Shown here: positions 1 to 9,743 of the stretch, piece by piece
Layout of the letters: every line of letters begins with the position of its first letter
How positions within the stretch are numbered: the stretch's first letter is position 1
Assembly: GCF_029893825.1 (NCBI RefSeq)
Contig: NZ_JARXXV010000001.1
Span: 558,001 to 622,000, forward strand
Length of the DNA stretch: 64,000 bases
Source: Aurantimicrobium minutum
GTDB lineage: Bacteria; Actinomycetota; Actinomycetes; Actinomycetales; Microbacteriaceae
Direction of reading: 5' to 3'
Position numbers and translations under genes: made by a program
Notes under the pieces: generated by a model
The model's database searches: none
What the model was told of the DNA's origin: nothing
What the model saw: only the letters and a program-made list of their open reading frames with translations

Positions 1-51
1 AGAAACCGCTGCAGCGACAGCTGCTTCGGTGATTTCAGTAGGTGCAGACAC
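1..51 (-). CDS. pheS: Phenylalanyl-tRNA synthetase alpha subunit, N-terminal fragment
   Basis: Only the first 17 codons lie in the window. Reading leftward from a GTG at 51-49 gives SAPTEITEAAVAAAVS, which resembles the start of actinobacterial PheS (SxPTEIxExAVxAAV). The position downstream of infC-rpmI-rplT-trmH is the usual place for pheS in Actinobacteria. The product would be the catalytic alpha subunit of the tetrameric enzyme that charges tRNA-Phe. The call rests on this short similarity plus synteny. Confidence 0.65.
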   Translation of the reverse strand, partial: MSAPTEITEAAVAAAVS

Positions 52-99
52 AGTTCTCAATTTTATGTGGAGAGGAAGCGGACAGGGGTTCGACAGGCA

Positions 100-903
100 C
101 TAAGCCTTGTTGTGGGCGAAAGCACTCTCATAAATCAGCACTGCAGCAGCGGTTGCAAGGTTCATAGATTCGGCATCACCATAAATGGGCACGGTGATAG
201 CTTTCTCTGCCAAAGCAAAGTGTTCATCACTGAGACCACGAGCTTCATTACCGAACAGCCATGCAGTGGGGGCATCCAAGACACCCTGATTGCGAGCAAG
301 CACCAGATCTTCACCCTTGATATCTGCGGCGAGAAGCTGAAGCCCTGCCTCGCGAACATAGGGAAGAACTGTTTCTAGCTCAACATCTACCGTGATGGGC
401 AGGTGGAAAAGTGAACCGGTGGTGGATCTGACTACCTTGGGGTTGTAAAGATCAACTGAGCGTCCGGTCAAGATGACGGCATCAGCACCAGCAGCATCGG
501 CCACACGGATGATGGTGCCCAGATTTCCTGGATCACGCACCTCTTCCAAGATGACGACGAGCTTGGGATCCTCGGCGAAGATTTCCTTTAGCGCCGTAGG
601 GAATTGGTGCACCACAGCAATGAATCCTTGTGGGGTTACCGTATCCGCCATAGCAGCCAAGACATCTTCGGTGACGAACTCAACATCAACCCCCGCATCG
701 ACAGCGGTTGCTGCGATGTCTTGGTATCTCTCCAACGCGGTTGGCGTCGCATACAGCTCCACAATCAACTGTGGGCGATATGCCAATGCCTCAGAGACGG
801 CTTGCGGGCCTTCCAACAGGAAGAGCCCGGTCTCGGACCGGGCTCCCCTGGTGGCTAGCTTCGCAACCGCCTTCACGCGAGGAGCGCGGGGGTTGTCAAG
901 CAT
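100..903 (-). CDS. TrmH/SpoU-family RNA 2'-O-ribose methyltransferase
   Basis: A 267-residue SPOUT-class methyltransferase predicted to transfer a methyl group from S-adenosylmethionine to a ribose 2'-OH of rRNA or tRNA. The three SpoU motifs are present in order in the C-terminal half: NLGTIIRVADAAGAD, LFGNEARGLSDE and MNLATAAAVLIYE. The N-terminal part (about residues 1-95) fits the small substrate-binding domain of this family. It lies 8 bp after rplT and before pheS, the standard actinobacterial order, so it is probably cotranscribed with the ribosomal proteins. The RNA target cannot be read from sequence, so no gene symbol is given. Confidence 0.9.
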   Translation of the reverse strand: MLDNPRAPRVKAVAKLATRGARSETGLFLLEGPQAVSEALAYRPQLIVELYATPTALERYQDIAATAVDAGVDVEFVTEDVLAAMADTVTPQGFIAVVHQFPTALKEIFAEDPKLVVILEEVRDPGNLGTIIRVADAAGADAVILTGRSVDLYNPKVVRSTTGSLFHLPITVDVELETVLPYVREAGLQLLAADIKGEDLVLARNQGVLDAPTAWLFGNEARGLSDEHFALAEKAITVPIYGDAESMNLATAAAVLIYESAFAHNKA

Positions 904-911
904 GTTGTTCC

Positions 912-1292
912 TTAGGCCTTTGGTGCAGAAGTGTCTGCAGGAAGTGCCTTGCGTGCAGCTTCAACCAACTTGGTGAAGGTTGCAGGATCGGTCACAGCGA
1001 TCTCAGCAAGCATGCGACGGTCAACCTGAATGTCAGCCAAAGCGAGACCCTGGATGAAACGGTTGTAGGTCAGGCCGTTTGCACGGCTGGCTGCGTTGAT
1101 GCGCTGAATCCAGAGGCGACGGAAGTCACCCTTGCGGGCACGGCGGTCACGGTAGCTGTAAACCAGCGAGTGGATGACCTGCTCTTTAGCCTTACGGTAC
1201 AGGCGCGAACGCTGACCGCGGTATCCGGATGCGCGCTCGAGGATGACGCGACGCTTCTTGTGAGCGTTAACGGCTCTTTTTACTCTTGCCAT
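912..1292 (-). CDS. rplT: 50S ribosomal protein L20
   Basis: 126 residues with the typical very basic L20 N-terminus ([15 protein letters not shown]) and the conserved [20 protein letters not shown] segment. L20 binds 23S rRNA and is needed early in 50S assembly. The start is supported by AAGGA a few bases upstream. It is the third gene of infC-rpmI-rplT. In other bacteria L20 represses this operon by binding its leader; no L20 operator could be identified here by eye. Confidence 0.98.
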   Translation of the reverse strand: MARVKRAVNAHKKRRVILERASGYRGQRSRLYRKAKEQVIHSLVYSYRDRRARKGDFRRLWIQRINAASRANGLTYNRFIQGLALADIQVDRRMLAEIAVTDPATFTKLVEAARKALPADTSAPKA

Positions 1293-1325
1293 TTTCTTAT
1301 CCTTTTAGTTTTCGCTGAGTCCGGA

Positions 1326-1520
1326 TTACAGACCGAGAAGCTTCTTGATGACCTTGGAGTCAGCTGGAGACAGGACCTGGTCCTGGTTCAGGCTGCGCTT
1401 GCGCTTGCCTGACTTGACTTCGAGGTTGTGACGCATGCCGGCTTGCTGCTTCTTGAGCTTGCCGGTACCAGTCACCTTGAAGCGCTTCTTGGACCCGGAG
1501 TGGGTCTTCATCTTTGGCAT
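1326..1520 (-). CDS. rpmI: 50S ribosomal protein L35
   Basis: 64 residues, beginning [21 protein letters not shown] and ending in the [15 protein letters not shown] helix, both hallmarks of L35. It is a small component of the large ribosomal subunit. An AAGGAGAACC ribosome-binding site precedes the ATG. It sits between infC and rplT in the conserved translation operon. Confidence 0.98.
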   Translation of the reverse strand: MPKMKTHSGSKKRFKVTGTGKLKKQQAGMRHNLEVKSGKRKRSLNQDQVLSPADSKVIKKLLGL

Positions 1521-1570
1521 TGGTTCTCCTTGGTTTTCACTTTCCCGTAAATACGAGAAGGTAAGGGCTG

Positions 1571-2320
<750 letters not shown>

Positions 2321-2577
2321 GCGGAGCTCCTTGTTATTTCTCTAAACCCGTGACGGGGAGAAAGAGGAGTCTTACGCGCAGCACAGACATTAATCCGCGT
2401 TTACACGACACAAGATAAATCTTGTGGCACCCTGACCTACTTACCCAGCGAGCTGGACTAAGCGGAGTGCAAGAACCCAGTAACCTGATGTTGCGGGTTA
2501 CGGGTGGGAGTTTTACTCCTCTTTCAATTTCTTGGCATGAGCTAAGAAACCTGCACAAGCCTAGCAGAGGAATCATT
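2321..2577 (-). promoter_or_regulatory. infC leader / intergenic region with possible SD-masking pairing
   Basis: This stretch separates infC from the divergent DUF1844 gene. On the infC strand, ACTCCTC (2370-2364) could pair with the infC Shine-Dalgarno AAGGAG at 2332-2327, and another GAGGAGT/ACTCC pair occurs further upstream near 2510-2520. That would allow a structured leader. No convincing -35/-10 pair could be placed on either strand. The assignment as an autoregulatory leader is inference. Confidence 0.3.
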
Positions 2578-2934
2578 GTGAGCGAAAACGCCAAGGACGA
2601 GGCCATCCACCAAGCGGTGCTTGATATTGCGGAAGTTCCCGCTATCGAGGTCATTGTTGAGGTCGCGGTCAACCTGATGAGTGCTGCCGCCATCAAGTGT
2701 GGGCTTGCCGAGGGAGCAGATGCTGAGTCTTTGAAGGATCTCGACGAAGCACGCAAACTGATCAATGCACTGGCTGGTCTCATTACTGCCGCAGCCCCGG
2801 ACATCAGTGACTCTCACGCCAGACCACTTCGTGACGGCTTGCGCTCATTGCAGCTCGCATTCCGTGAAGCCTCCCCCATTCCTGATGAAATTGGTAAGGG
2901 TCCTGGCGAGAAGTGGACTGGCCCAGTTAACTAA
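2578..2934 (+). CDS. DUF1844-family protein
   Basis: 118 residues from a GTG start with AGAGGA upstream. The sequence is a small, all-helical, acidic protein without signal peptide or membrane segment. The central stretch VEVAVNLMSAAAIKCGL and the LDEARKLINALAGLI helix match the DUF1844 family as I remember it. In Actinobacteria this family is usually found divergent from infC, exactly as here. Its function is unknown. The gene ends 4 bp into the convergent tetR gene. Confidence 0.8.
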   Translation: MSENAKDEAIHQAVLDIAEVPAIEVIVEVAVNLMSAAAIKCGLAEGADAESLKDLDEARKLINALAGLITAAAPDISDSHARPLRDGLRSLQLAFREASPIPDEIGKGPGEKWTGPVN

Positions 2935-3605
2935 CTTGCTAGTTGACCAATAAGCCCGAGTAGCCGTTGCATAAACAACTGATGAGCAGCTTCTTGGACT
3001 GAATTGCCGCCACGCATGATGGCTTCTTGGAGAGCCGATTCGTAGGTGTTCATCAACACATTAGCTAATTCAACTGAGTTCAATGCTGGCGTGAGTCCCA
3101 CGGCATCGAAAGCGGCGGAAATAATGCTGCCAAATTCTTTGTCTGCGGCGTTCTTTTGCTCGAGATAGAGCTTCCCCACTTCGGAATCACGCATGGCAAG
3201 CAAGCGCAATTCAGATTGGAATAGTAACCACAGTCGGTTATCTCCCTGCTGTTCCAGAAAGCTTGCGACGATGGGTCCTAGCTCAGTGGCACTGAGTTTT
3301 CCCTCCGTAGAACCCACCAACGTAGGCATGATGAGATCTATGTTGGCCACGCTTCCACGAAGCAGTGCAAGGCGTTCATTGTTGCCTCGCTCGGCGAGCG
3401 CGAGGAAGAGTTCTTCCTTCGTGTCGAAATTGGAGTAAAAAGCCCCGCGCGTGAAATCTGCGCGCTCTGTGATCATTTCTACGGTGGCAGCATGGATTCC
3501 CACTTCAGAGAACACCTCAAAGGCAGCATCCATCAAGCGCTCTCGCGTCTTTTGACGGCGGGCGCTTTCTGCAGGTTTGTTCTCTGCTTCGGTTGTGGTG
3601 CTCAT
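2931..3605 (-). CDS. TetR/AcrR-family transcriptional regulator of the MMPL export module
   Basis: 224 residues from the ATG at 3605 (MSTTTEAENK). Residues about 20-70 form a TetR helix-turn-helix (RERLMDAAFEVFSEVGIHAATVEMI, then RGAFYSNFDTKEELF). The rest is the variable ligand-binding domain. It is divergent from the MMPL gene, and two palindromes lie between them at 3615-3647. The second overlaps an alternative upstream start, which favours the start chosen here. The inference is that it represses itself and the MMPL-YhgE pair until a toxic or envelope ligand is bound. Confidence 0.88.
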   Translation of the reverse strand: MSTTTEAENKPAESARRQKTRERLMDAAFEVFSEVGIHAATVEMITERADFTRGAFYSNFDTKEELFLALAERGNNERLALLRGSVANIDLIMPTLVGSTEGKLSATELGPIVASFLEQQGDNRLWLLFQSELRLLAMRDSEVGKLYLEQKNAADKEFGSIISAAFDAVGLTPALNSVELANVLMNTYESALQEAIMRGGNSVQEAAHQLFMQRLLGLIGQLAS

Positions 3606-3614
3606 ATCTTTAAC

Positions 3615-3630
3615 GATACACTCATGTATC
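3615..3630. promoter_or_regulatory. Candidate TetR operator, site 1
   Basis: GATACACTCATGTATC is an inverted repeat (GATACA-N4-TGTATC) starting 10 bp upstream of the tetR start codon. It shares both half-sites with the neighbouring palindrome at 3632-3647. Pairs of such sites in a divergent tetR/transporter region are typical of autorepression. Confidence 0.65.
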
Positions 3631-3631
3631 G

Positions 3632-3647
3632 GATACACCGGTGTATC
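3632..3647. promoter_or_regulatory. Candidate TetR operator, site 2
   Basis: GATACACCGGTGTATC is a perfect 16-bp palindrome one base away from site 1, 63 bp upstream of the MMPL start. The two sites are 17 bp apart centre to centre, about one and a half helical turns. Confidence 0.7.
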
Positions 3648-3710
3648 GAAAGTTTTTATCCCCGCGGCGCCGGCTGATCTCCAGCTGTCGCTAGAAAACC
3701 AAGGACAGCC

Positions 3711-6467
3711 ATGTCATCACTCCTGTATTCACTCGGTCGCTGGGCATACCGTTCTCGTCGATTGGTGCTCGTTGCCTGGCTGATTATCCTGGTTGCCATA
3801 GGTGGCTCGGCCGCCGCCTTCAATAAAGGGCTCGACAACGGTATCTCCATCCCCGGAACCGAATCCCAAAAAGCACTGGACTCACTGACCACTACCTTCC
3901 CGCAGGTCAGCGGAGCGTCCGCCCAGATCATTGTGGTGGCAGCAAATGGCCAATTCATTACAGACCCTGCATATAAAGACGCCTTGAATGCGGCAGCAGA
4001 TGAGATGGCAAAACTGCCCCAAATCGATAACGCCACCTCACCATTCAATGAACGCATCAATGGCGCAATCAGTGAGAACAAGAAAGCGGGATTGCTGAGC
4101 ATTCAGTTCTCTGGCCCCACCGCAACCATTAAGAAGTCCTCCCTTGCAAAGCTAGAAACGGCAACACAACAGCTCACTGATGAGCTTCCTGCAGGTTCTA
4201 CCGTTTCTTTGGGCGGACAGATCTATAGCCAAAGCATGCCCACCGTGAGCGCGACTGAACTCATCGGCGTGGGAGTGGCCCTGGTGGTACTCATCATCAC
4301 ATTTGGTTCATTCCTTGCAGCAGGTATGCCCTTGCTGACCGCCCTCTTAGGGGTTGGTATCTCGATTGCACTGATTTTCCTTGCCACCGCTTTTGCCAAG
4401 GTTACGTCGACCACCCCGATGCTTGCCCTCATGTTGGGCTTGGCAGTTGGTATCGACTACGCGCTGTTCATCATTTCCCGCCATCAAGATGAACTGCGCA
4501 AGGGAGACACCCCCGAAGAGGCAGCAGCACGCGCTACGGGAACTGCAGGTTCGGCAGTGATCTTTGCAGGATTGACCGTGATGATTGCCCTGGTTGGTCT
4601 TGGCATTGCCGGTATTCCTTTCCTCACCACCATGGGTGTCGCCGCAGCTGTCGGCGTGGGTGTGGCTGTGATTATCTCGATCACGCTCATTCCTGCACTT
4701 CTGGGTTTTGCCGGCGAGCGCCTGCGCCCCAAGAAAAAGAAAACTAAGAAAGCTGAAGCAGCATCACACAAGCCCAACCGCTTCTTCCTGGGCTGGGTGA
4801 AGGCTGTCACACGCTTCCCCATTGTCACCATCTTGGCTGTTGTGGCCGTCATCACCATCGTTGCCCTGCCCGCATTGAATCTGCGACTGGCCTTGCCTGA
4901 CGCAGGAAGCAACTCACCAGATGATCGCTCACGTATTACCTATGACCTTGTTGCTGAGAATTTTGGTGAAGGCTACAACGGTCCCCTTCTCGTTACGGGA
5001 ACAATCGTGACCAGCACGGATCCTCTAGGTCTCATGGATGACCTCAAGGCGGAACTAGAGAAAATCCCAGGCGTTGCAGCTGTTCCGCTGGCAACACCTA
5101 ACATGACTGCGGATACCGGAATCATTCAGGTCATCCCCACAGGTGCTCCAGCGTCAGAAGAAACAAAGGCACTGGTGCAAGCAATTCGAGACAAGCATGA
5201 CTACTTCCAAAAGAAGTACGGAGTCGACTTGTCCGTCACTGGATTCACCGCGAGTGGAATTGATGTTTCGCAGCGTTTAGGAAATGCCTTGCTGCCCTTC
5301 GGCATCGTGGTGGTTGGGCTTTCCCTCATTCTTCTCACCATGGTGTTTAGATCCATCTGGGTGCCCATCAAGGCCGCTATTGGATATCTCTTCAGCGTGG
5401 TTGCCGCCTTTGGTGTGGTCACCCTGGTGATGCAAGAGGGTGTCTGGGCGAACCTGATTCACATTGACCGGCCAGGTCCAGTCCTCAGCTTCATGCCAAT
5501 CATTGTGATGGGCATCCTGTTTGGCCTTGCGATGGACTACGAGGTGTTCCTTGTGGCACGTATGCGTGAAGACTTCGTTCACTCCGGCAATGCGCGCAAA
5601 TCCATCGTGACCGGCTTTGTCGGCTCCGCCAAGGTGGTCACTGCTGCTGCCGTCATCATGTTTGCCGTGTTCGCTGCCTTCGTCCCAGAAGGCGATGTGA
5701 ACATGAAGGGAATTTCACTGGCCCTAGCCGTTGGAATCTTCGTGGATGCCTTTATTGTGCGTATGACTTTTGTTCCAGCAGTTCTCCAACTCCTGGGCAA
5801 GAAGGCCTGGTACATGCCCAAGTGGCTGGATCGCGTGTTGCCTCACTTTGATGTGGAAGGCGAAGGAGTTCAGCACGAACTCGAACTCACTGATTGGCAT
5901 GCAGATCCCAACACGGTGATTGCTGCAGAGGGACTCAGTCTCAAAAACGCTGAAGGAACACGTTCCTACTTCAAGAACCTCAACTTCACAGTCCCCACCG
6001 GAACAACCCTGTTTGTCACCGGAAGCGACAAGATTGCCACCTCGGCACTTCTGCTGACTCTGAGTGGACGACTAGACCCAGATGCAGGCAAGTTGAAGGT
6101 TGCCGGAATGGTTCTGCCTGTGCGCTCGGGTGCTGTGCGGTCTCGCGTTGCCCTTATCGATGTAGCCGAACATGCGAACCGCAACACAGTCGGTGCAATT
6201 GAAGATGCGGCATCTGAAAAGCCTCAGATCATCATTGTGGACAACATTGATTTCCTCTCCTCCGAGAGTGAGCGCTATGCCGTTGCCGATGCCCTCAACG
6301 CCGCTCGCGAAGACGCAACCAATGCCGGTCGCACACTCACCGTGTTGGCTGGAACAACTCACGATATGCCGGTAGAAACCTGGGGCCCTTTCCTCAGCGC
6401 CCGGGTGAATTCGGTGGTGCTTGATCTCGATCATGCATCAACTTCGAGCAAGAAAGTGCAGGCATAA
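3711..6467 (+). CDS. MMPL/RND transporter with degenerate C-terminal ABC-ATPase-like domain
   Basis: 918 residues. Residues 1 to about 730 are an MMPL-type RND exporter: two halves of six membrane helices, each with a periplasmic-type loop and a conserved Asp-Tyr motif (VGIDYALFI near 247, LAMDYEVFLVARMRED near 607). Residues about 740-918 resemble an ABC nucleotide-binding domain (AAEGLSLKN, then LLLTLSGRLDPDAGKLKVAG, a normal ABC context). However, the Walker A position reads TGSDKIATS and the Walker B position IIIVDNID lacks the catalytic Glu. The tail therefore looks like a pseudo-ATPase. The start has AAGGA upstream. It is followed 2 bp later by a YhgE/Pip gene and is probably controlled by the divergent TetR protein. 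Proton-driven export of lipids or drugs is the likely role; the substrate is unknown. Confidence 0.88.
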   Translation: MSSLLYSLGRWAYRSRRLVLVAWLIILVAIGGSAAAFNKGLDNGISIPGTESQKALDSLTTTFPQVSGASAQIIVVAANGQFITDPAYKDALNAAADEMAKLPQIDNATSPFNERINGAISENKKAGLLSIQFSGPTATIKKSSLAKLETATQQLTDELPAGSTVSLGGQIYSQSMPTVSATELIGVGVALVVLIITFGSFLAAGMPLLTALLGVGISIALIFLATAFAKVTSTTPMLALMLGLAVGIDYALFIISRHQDELRKGDTPEEAAARATGTAGSAVIFAGLTVMIALVGLGIAGIPFLTTMGVAAAVGVGVAVIISITLIPALLGFAGERLRPKKKKTKKAEAASHKPNRFFLGWVKAVTRFPIVTILAVVAVITIVALPALNLRLALPDAGSNSPDDRSRITYDLVAENFGEGYNGPLLVTGTIVTSTDPLGLMDDLKAELEKIPGVAAVPLATPNMTADTGIIQVIPTGAPASEETKALVQAIRDKHDYFQKKYGVDLSVTGFTASGIDVSQRLGNALLPFGIVVVGLSLILLTMVFRSIWVPIKAAIGYLFSVVAAFGVVTLVMQEGVWANLIHIDRPGPVLSFMPIIVMGILFGLAMDYEVFLVARMREDFVHSGNARKSIVTGFVGSAKVVTAAAVIMFAVFAAFVPEGDVNMKGISLALAVGIFVDAFIVRMTFVPAVLQLLGKKAWYMPKWLDRVLPHFDVEGEGVQHELELTDWHADPNTVIAAEGLSLKNAEGTRSYFKNLNFTVPTGTTLFVTGSDKIATSALLLTLSGRLDPDAGKLKVAGMVLPVRSGAVRSRVALIDVAEHANRNTVGAIEDAASEKPQIIIVDNIDFLSSESERYAVADALNAAREDATNAGRTLTVLAGTTHDMPVETWGPFLSARVNSVVLDLDHASTSSKKVQA

Positions 6468-6469
6468 CC

Positions 6470-8137
6470 ATGGCATCACTGATCACTCGCCTGTCAAAGA
6501 ACTCTGCAAAGACAGAAGGAAAGCCTCGCATCATCACCCTCATTGCGCTGCTTTTTGTTCCACTGATCGTGGTGGGAACGTTGATGTGGGGATTGTGGAA
6601 CCCCACCGACCGTTTGGATAACGTCACCGCAGCCATTGTGAACAATGATGAGCCTGTGACCATCAACGGACAGTTGACTCCCCTGGGTCGCTTGCTCACT
6701 GCTGGTTTGGTGGATGGTGCAGATGGTGCCTCCAACTACAACTGGGTCATCACTGACGAGGCAGGCGCAAAGAAGGGCCTTGAAAATGGCAACTACGTCG
6801 CTGTCGTCACCATCCCCAAGAACTTCTCTGAAGTAGCAACCTCCTCCTTCAGTGATGCCTCAAACCCTCAGCAGGCCATCATCGACGTGACTTCCAGCGA
6901 TAAGTCCCGCTTGGTCGATGACGCCATTACAACAGTCATCACCTCCACTGCGGTGAACATGCTTAACCAGCAATTGAGCGCCAGCTATATCGAAAATGTC
7001 TTGATTGGCTTTAGTACCTTGAGTGAGAGCTTGGGCAAAGCTGCCTCTGGCGCTCACGAGCTCAGTTCAGGTATTGCCTCTCTTGCTGATGGCGCTAACC
7101 AACTCTCTGAGGGGGCAACACAGTTCTCGAACGGAATGTGGGCGCTGCAAAACCAGGCAGCAACTATCCCAGGAAATGCCCAATCACTCGCTGATGGGCT
7201 GGCAGGACTTTCCGCCACCTGCACACAGGTCGTCGTTGCACCAGCTCAAGCACAATTTTGTGGTGGGCTTGCCCAGCTCTCGGGCGGAACCGGTGCTCTT
7301 GCCGGTGGGCTCACCGAGCTCAGCGGTGGAATTACCCAGCTGGCCAACGGCAGCACAGGAATTGCCACCGGTGTTGAAGGAATCGCTTCGGGAACAACAG
7401 CGGTTGCAGGTGGTTCTGCCAGCCTGGCAGATGGCCTCGATCAAGCTGTAGCTAACATCCCGGTCTATACCAAGGATGAAACTAAGAAACTCTCCGAAGT
7501 AGTCACCGCACCCGTGGCTCTCAAGGATGCAAACAATCTCAGCTTCGGCGCAAACAGCACTCCGCTGTATGTGGTGTTGTCGTTGTGGATTGGTGCCCTC
7601 GCTATCTTCGTTGGCCTGCGCACACTCCCCCAACGCATACTTGAATCCACGCGATCATCACTGTCACTGGCAACACGTTCTTTTGTGATTCCTGCTGTTG
7701 TAGGAATTGCTCAGGGCGTTGCCGTTGCCACCGTGATTGCATTCGCAAATGGTTATGACCTAGGCAACTGGGCCACAGTTGCCGCCATTGCGGCACTCAT
7801 CGGTGTCGCCTTCACGGCAACAAACCAGGCCCTCAATGCATTACTTGGTGGCTTTGGCCGCATGATCTCACTTGCTGTGGGCATCTTGATTCTGGTCACC
7901 GGAGTTATTTCAACTGTTCCAGCTCTGCTAGATACTCTCTTGAGTTTCACCCCCGCAAACGATGCTGTCACCGCGCTGCAAGCGGTTATCAATTCAGGAA
8001 ACGTCTCAGGGTTTGCTTCAGCGGTAACTGCGTTGGTGCTGTGGAGCTTGGGCGGTGTGCTGTTCACAGCACTGGCCATCTCACGCAAGCGTCACGTGTC
8101 GATCACAACCCTCAGCAAAGAAACCCAGCCCATCTAG
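6470..8137 (+). CDS. YhgE/Pip-domain membrane protein
   Basis: 555 residues. An N-terminal membrane helix (about 24-44) is followed by the YhgE signature region (VTAAIVNNDEPV...GNYVAVVTIPKNFSE). Next comes a long extracytoplasmic stretch of Gly/Ala/Ser heptad-like repeats (SGAHELSSGIASLADGANQL and relatives, about 190-320). Five or six C-terminal helices (about 365-540) match the ABC2-type permease fold. The family includes phage-infection protein Pip and ESX-linked YhgE proteins. It lies 2 bp after the MMPL gene, so the two are almost certainly cotranscribed and may form one export complex. Confidence 0.88.
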   Translation: MASLITRLSKNSAKTEGKPRIITLIALLFVPLIVVGTLMWGLWNPTDRLDNVTAAIVNNDEPVTINGQLTPLGRLLTAGLVDGADGASNYNWVITDEAGAKKGLENGNYVAVVTIPKNFSEVATSSFSDASNPQQAIIDVTSSDKSRLVDDAITTVITSTAVNMLNQQLSASYIENVLIGFSTLSESLGKAASGAHELSSGIASLADGANQLSEGATQFSNGMWALQNQAATIPGNAQSLADGLAGLSATCTQVVVAPAQAQFCGGLAQLSGGTGALAGGLTELSGGITQLANGSTGIATGVEGIASGTTAVAGGSASLADGLDQAVANIPVYTKDETKKLSEVVTAPVALKDANNLSFGANSTPLYVVLSLWIGALAIFVGLRTLPQRILESTRSSLSLATRSFVIPAVVGIAQGVAVATVIAFANGYDLGNWATVAAIAALIGVAFTATNQALNALLGGFGRMISLAVGILILVTGVISTVPALLDTLLSFTPANDAVTALQAVINSGNVSGFASAVTALVLWSLGGVLFTALAISRKRHVSITTLSKETQPI

Positions 8138-8148
8138 GGCTGGGTTTC
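8120..8148. terminator. Bidirectional rho-independent terminator
   Basis: GAAACCCAGCCC pairs perfectly with GGGCTGGGTTTC across a 5-base loop. The hairpin overlaps the TAG stop of the YhgE gene. It is followed by AGAAGTTTTT on the plus strand and TTTCTTT on the minus strand, so it can end both YhgE and the convergent sseB transcript. Confidence 0.85.
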
Positions 8149-8164
8149 TCCAGAAGTTTTTGAA

Positions 8165-8977
8165 CTAGACAGCTGGAACGAGTTGGAGCCTCATTGAGTC
8201 CACTCGCTCAGAGAAGATAGCCTGCTCTGCCCACTTGCCGGACAATGAGCGGATTACGCGTTCAACATCGGTTTGCTCAAGGCTAGGTGGCAACACCAAC
8301 TGAACCACGAGTTCCTCATCGAAACCACGTGCATCGGGATCTCCGGCTGTGAGACGAATAGCCTTCACGAATGGCTCATCCGCGATGGAGTCATCAAAGA
8401 CTTGCTGCAACATGGGGTCGATGTGATTGGGTGCCCAGGGTGTTCCCTTGGCAATTGCTTCGACGACGGGGCGACGCAACACAATTTCTGTTCGACTTTG
8501 GGGGTCCACCACAATCCATTGTGCACCGTCTGCAGCTGCCGCGAGCGCAGCCCGTCGTGCTTCCACGGGAACAGGGCGAGCTTCTGGCTTCCATCTCTGC
8601 ATTGCTTCAACAGAAGTGAAGACAGGCAATACCTTCTGACCGTTGGGACCTGCAACTGTGACGATGGCAAGTTCTTGGGTTTTGTCGACCACCAGACCAG
8701 CAGCATTGACTCCCACATCCCCTGCTTCGGCAAGAAGAGGAATGAGGAATCGGGAGATGCGAATGGCATCGACGACGTTCATGTGTTGACCTGCGCGCTC
8801 ATCTGAATCCAGAGGCAGAGCATGGAAGGCATCGAGTGCCGACTTCAGGTGTTCTGGAGTCGTGCCGTCATCGGATGCGAAAGGGTTCTCTTCGAACTCT
8901 CTACCTTCCCAGGGCTGGCCTGCGGAATCGGCATGGTCAGAAGAGCCAAACATGTGACCGTCGTGATTGTGAGACAT
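8165..8977 (-). CDS. SseB-family protein
   Basis: 270 residues. The central part (about 60-150) and C-terminal part (about 160-265) carry the SseB/SseB_C pattern, including FLIPLLAE, VLPVFTSVEAMQRW and LPPSLEQTDVERVIRSL. The first 45 residues are acidic and His-rich and probably disordered. Homologues next to hisA are common in Actinobacteria, where the function is unknown. It lies 8 bp after hisA, so it is probably the last gene of the his operon. Confidence 0.82.
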   Translation of the reverse strand: MSHNHDGHMFGSSDHADSAGQPWEGREFEENPFASDDGTTPEHLKSALDAFHALPLDSDERAGQHMNVVDAIRISRFLIPLLAEAGDVGVNAAGLVVDKTQELAIVTVAGPNGQKVLPVFTSVEAMQRWKPEARPVPVEARRAALAAAADGAQWIVVDPQSRTEIVLRRPVVEAIAKGTPWAPNHIDPMLQQVFDDSIADEPFVKAIRLTAGDPDARGFDEELVVQLVLPPSLEQTDVERVIRSLSGKWAEQAIFSERVDSMRLQLVPAV

Positions 8978-8985
8978 GAGAAGTC

Positions 8986-9720
8986 CTAGTTGTAGGCGAC
9001 CGCGATGGCCTGTTCAAGGGTGAACTTCTGAGCATAAAGTGCCTTGCCCACAATTGCGCCCTCCACACCGCTGGGAACGAGGGAACGCAGAGCTACCAAG
9101 TCATCCAGGCTTGAGATACCACCAGAAGCAACCACTGGCTTGCCGGTCTTCTGAGTGATGGCTGTGAGCAAGTCGAGGTTGGGGCCGTTGAGCATGCCAT
9201 CACGAGTGACATCGGTGACGACGTAACGAGCACAGCCTGCATCTTCGAGGCGCGCAAGGACATCCCACAGGTTTCCACCCTCTTCAGTCCAGCCACGTGC
9301 AGCCAGTGTCTCTCCTCGCACGTCGAGACCTACAGCGATTTGATCACCAAAACGTTCAATTGCTGAGGCAGCCCATTCAGGATTCTCCAATGCCGCAGTT
9401 CCCAAGTTCACGCGGGTTGCACCGCTTTCCAGTGCAGATTCTAAGGAAGCATCGTCACGGATACCGCCGGAGAGTTCAATCTTCACACCAGGAACTTCCA
9501 CGATCACACGACGCAGGAGGGCGCGGTTTTCTCCGCGACCGAATGCTGCGTCGAGATCGACCAAGTGAATCCATTGAGCGCCCTGACGAGCCCAGTCGGC
9601 TGCCGCATCGACAGGATCACCAAAGTCAGTCTCTGTACCCAAAGCACCCTGTGTGAGGCGCACAGCCTTACCTTCCGCAACATCAACGGCGGGGAGCAGC
9701 TCAAGAATCGGCGCAGTCAT
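8986..9720 (-). CDS. hisA: Phosphoribosyl isomerase, HisA/PriA type
   Basis: 244-residue (beta-alpha)8 barrel that isomerises ProFAR to PRFAR in histidine synthesis. [18 protein letters not shown] at the N-terminus holds the first catalytic Asp, and [15 protein letters not shown] holds the second. In Actinobacteria this enzyme (PriA) often also performs the TrpF reaction. Whether it does so here depends on whether the genome has its own trpF, which this window cannot show. It follows hisH by 23 bp. Confidence 0.93.
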   Translation of the reverse strand: MTAPILELLPAVDVAEGKAVRLTQGALGTETDFGDPVDAAADWARQGAQWIHLVDLDAAFGRGENRALLRRVIVEVPGVKIELSGGIRDDASLESALESGATRVNLGTAALENPEWAASAIERFGDQIAVGLDVRGETLAARGWTEEGGNLWDVLARLEDAGCARYVVTDVTRDGMLNGPNLDLLTAITQKTGKPVVASGGISSLDDLVALRSLVPSGVEGAIVGKALYAQKFTLEQAIAVAYN

Positions 9721-9743
9721 GGTGATTGTTCCTTTAGTGGGGG

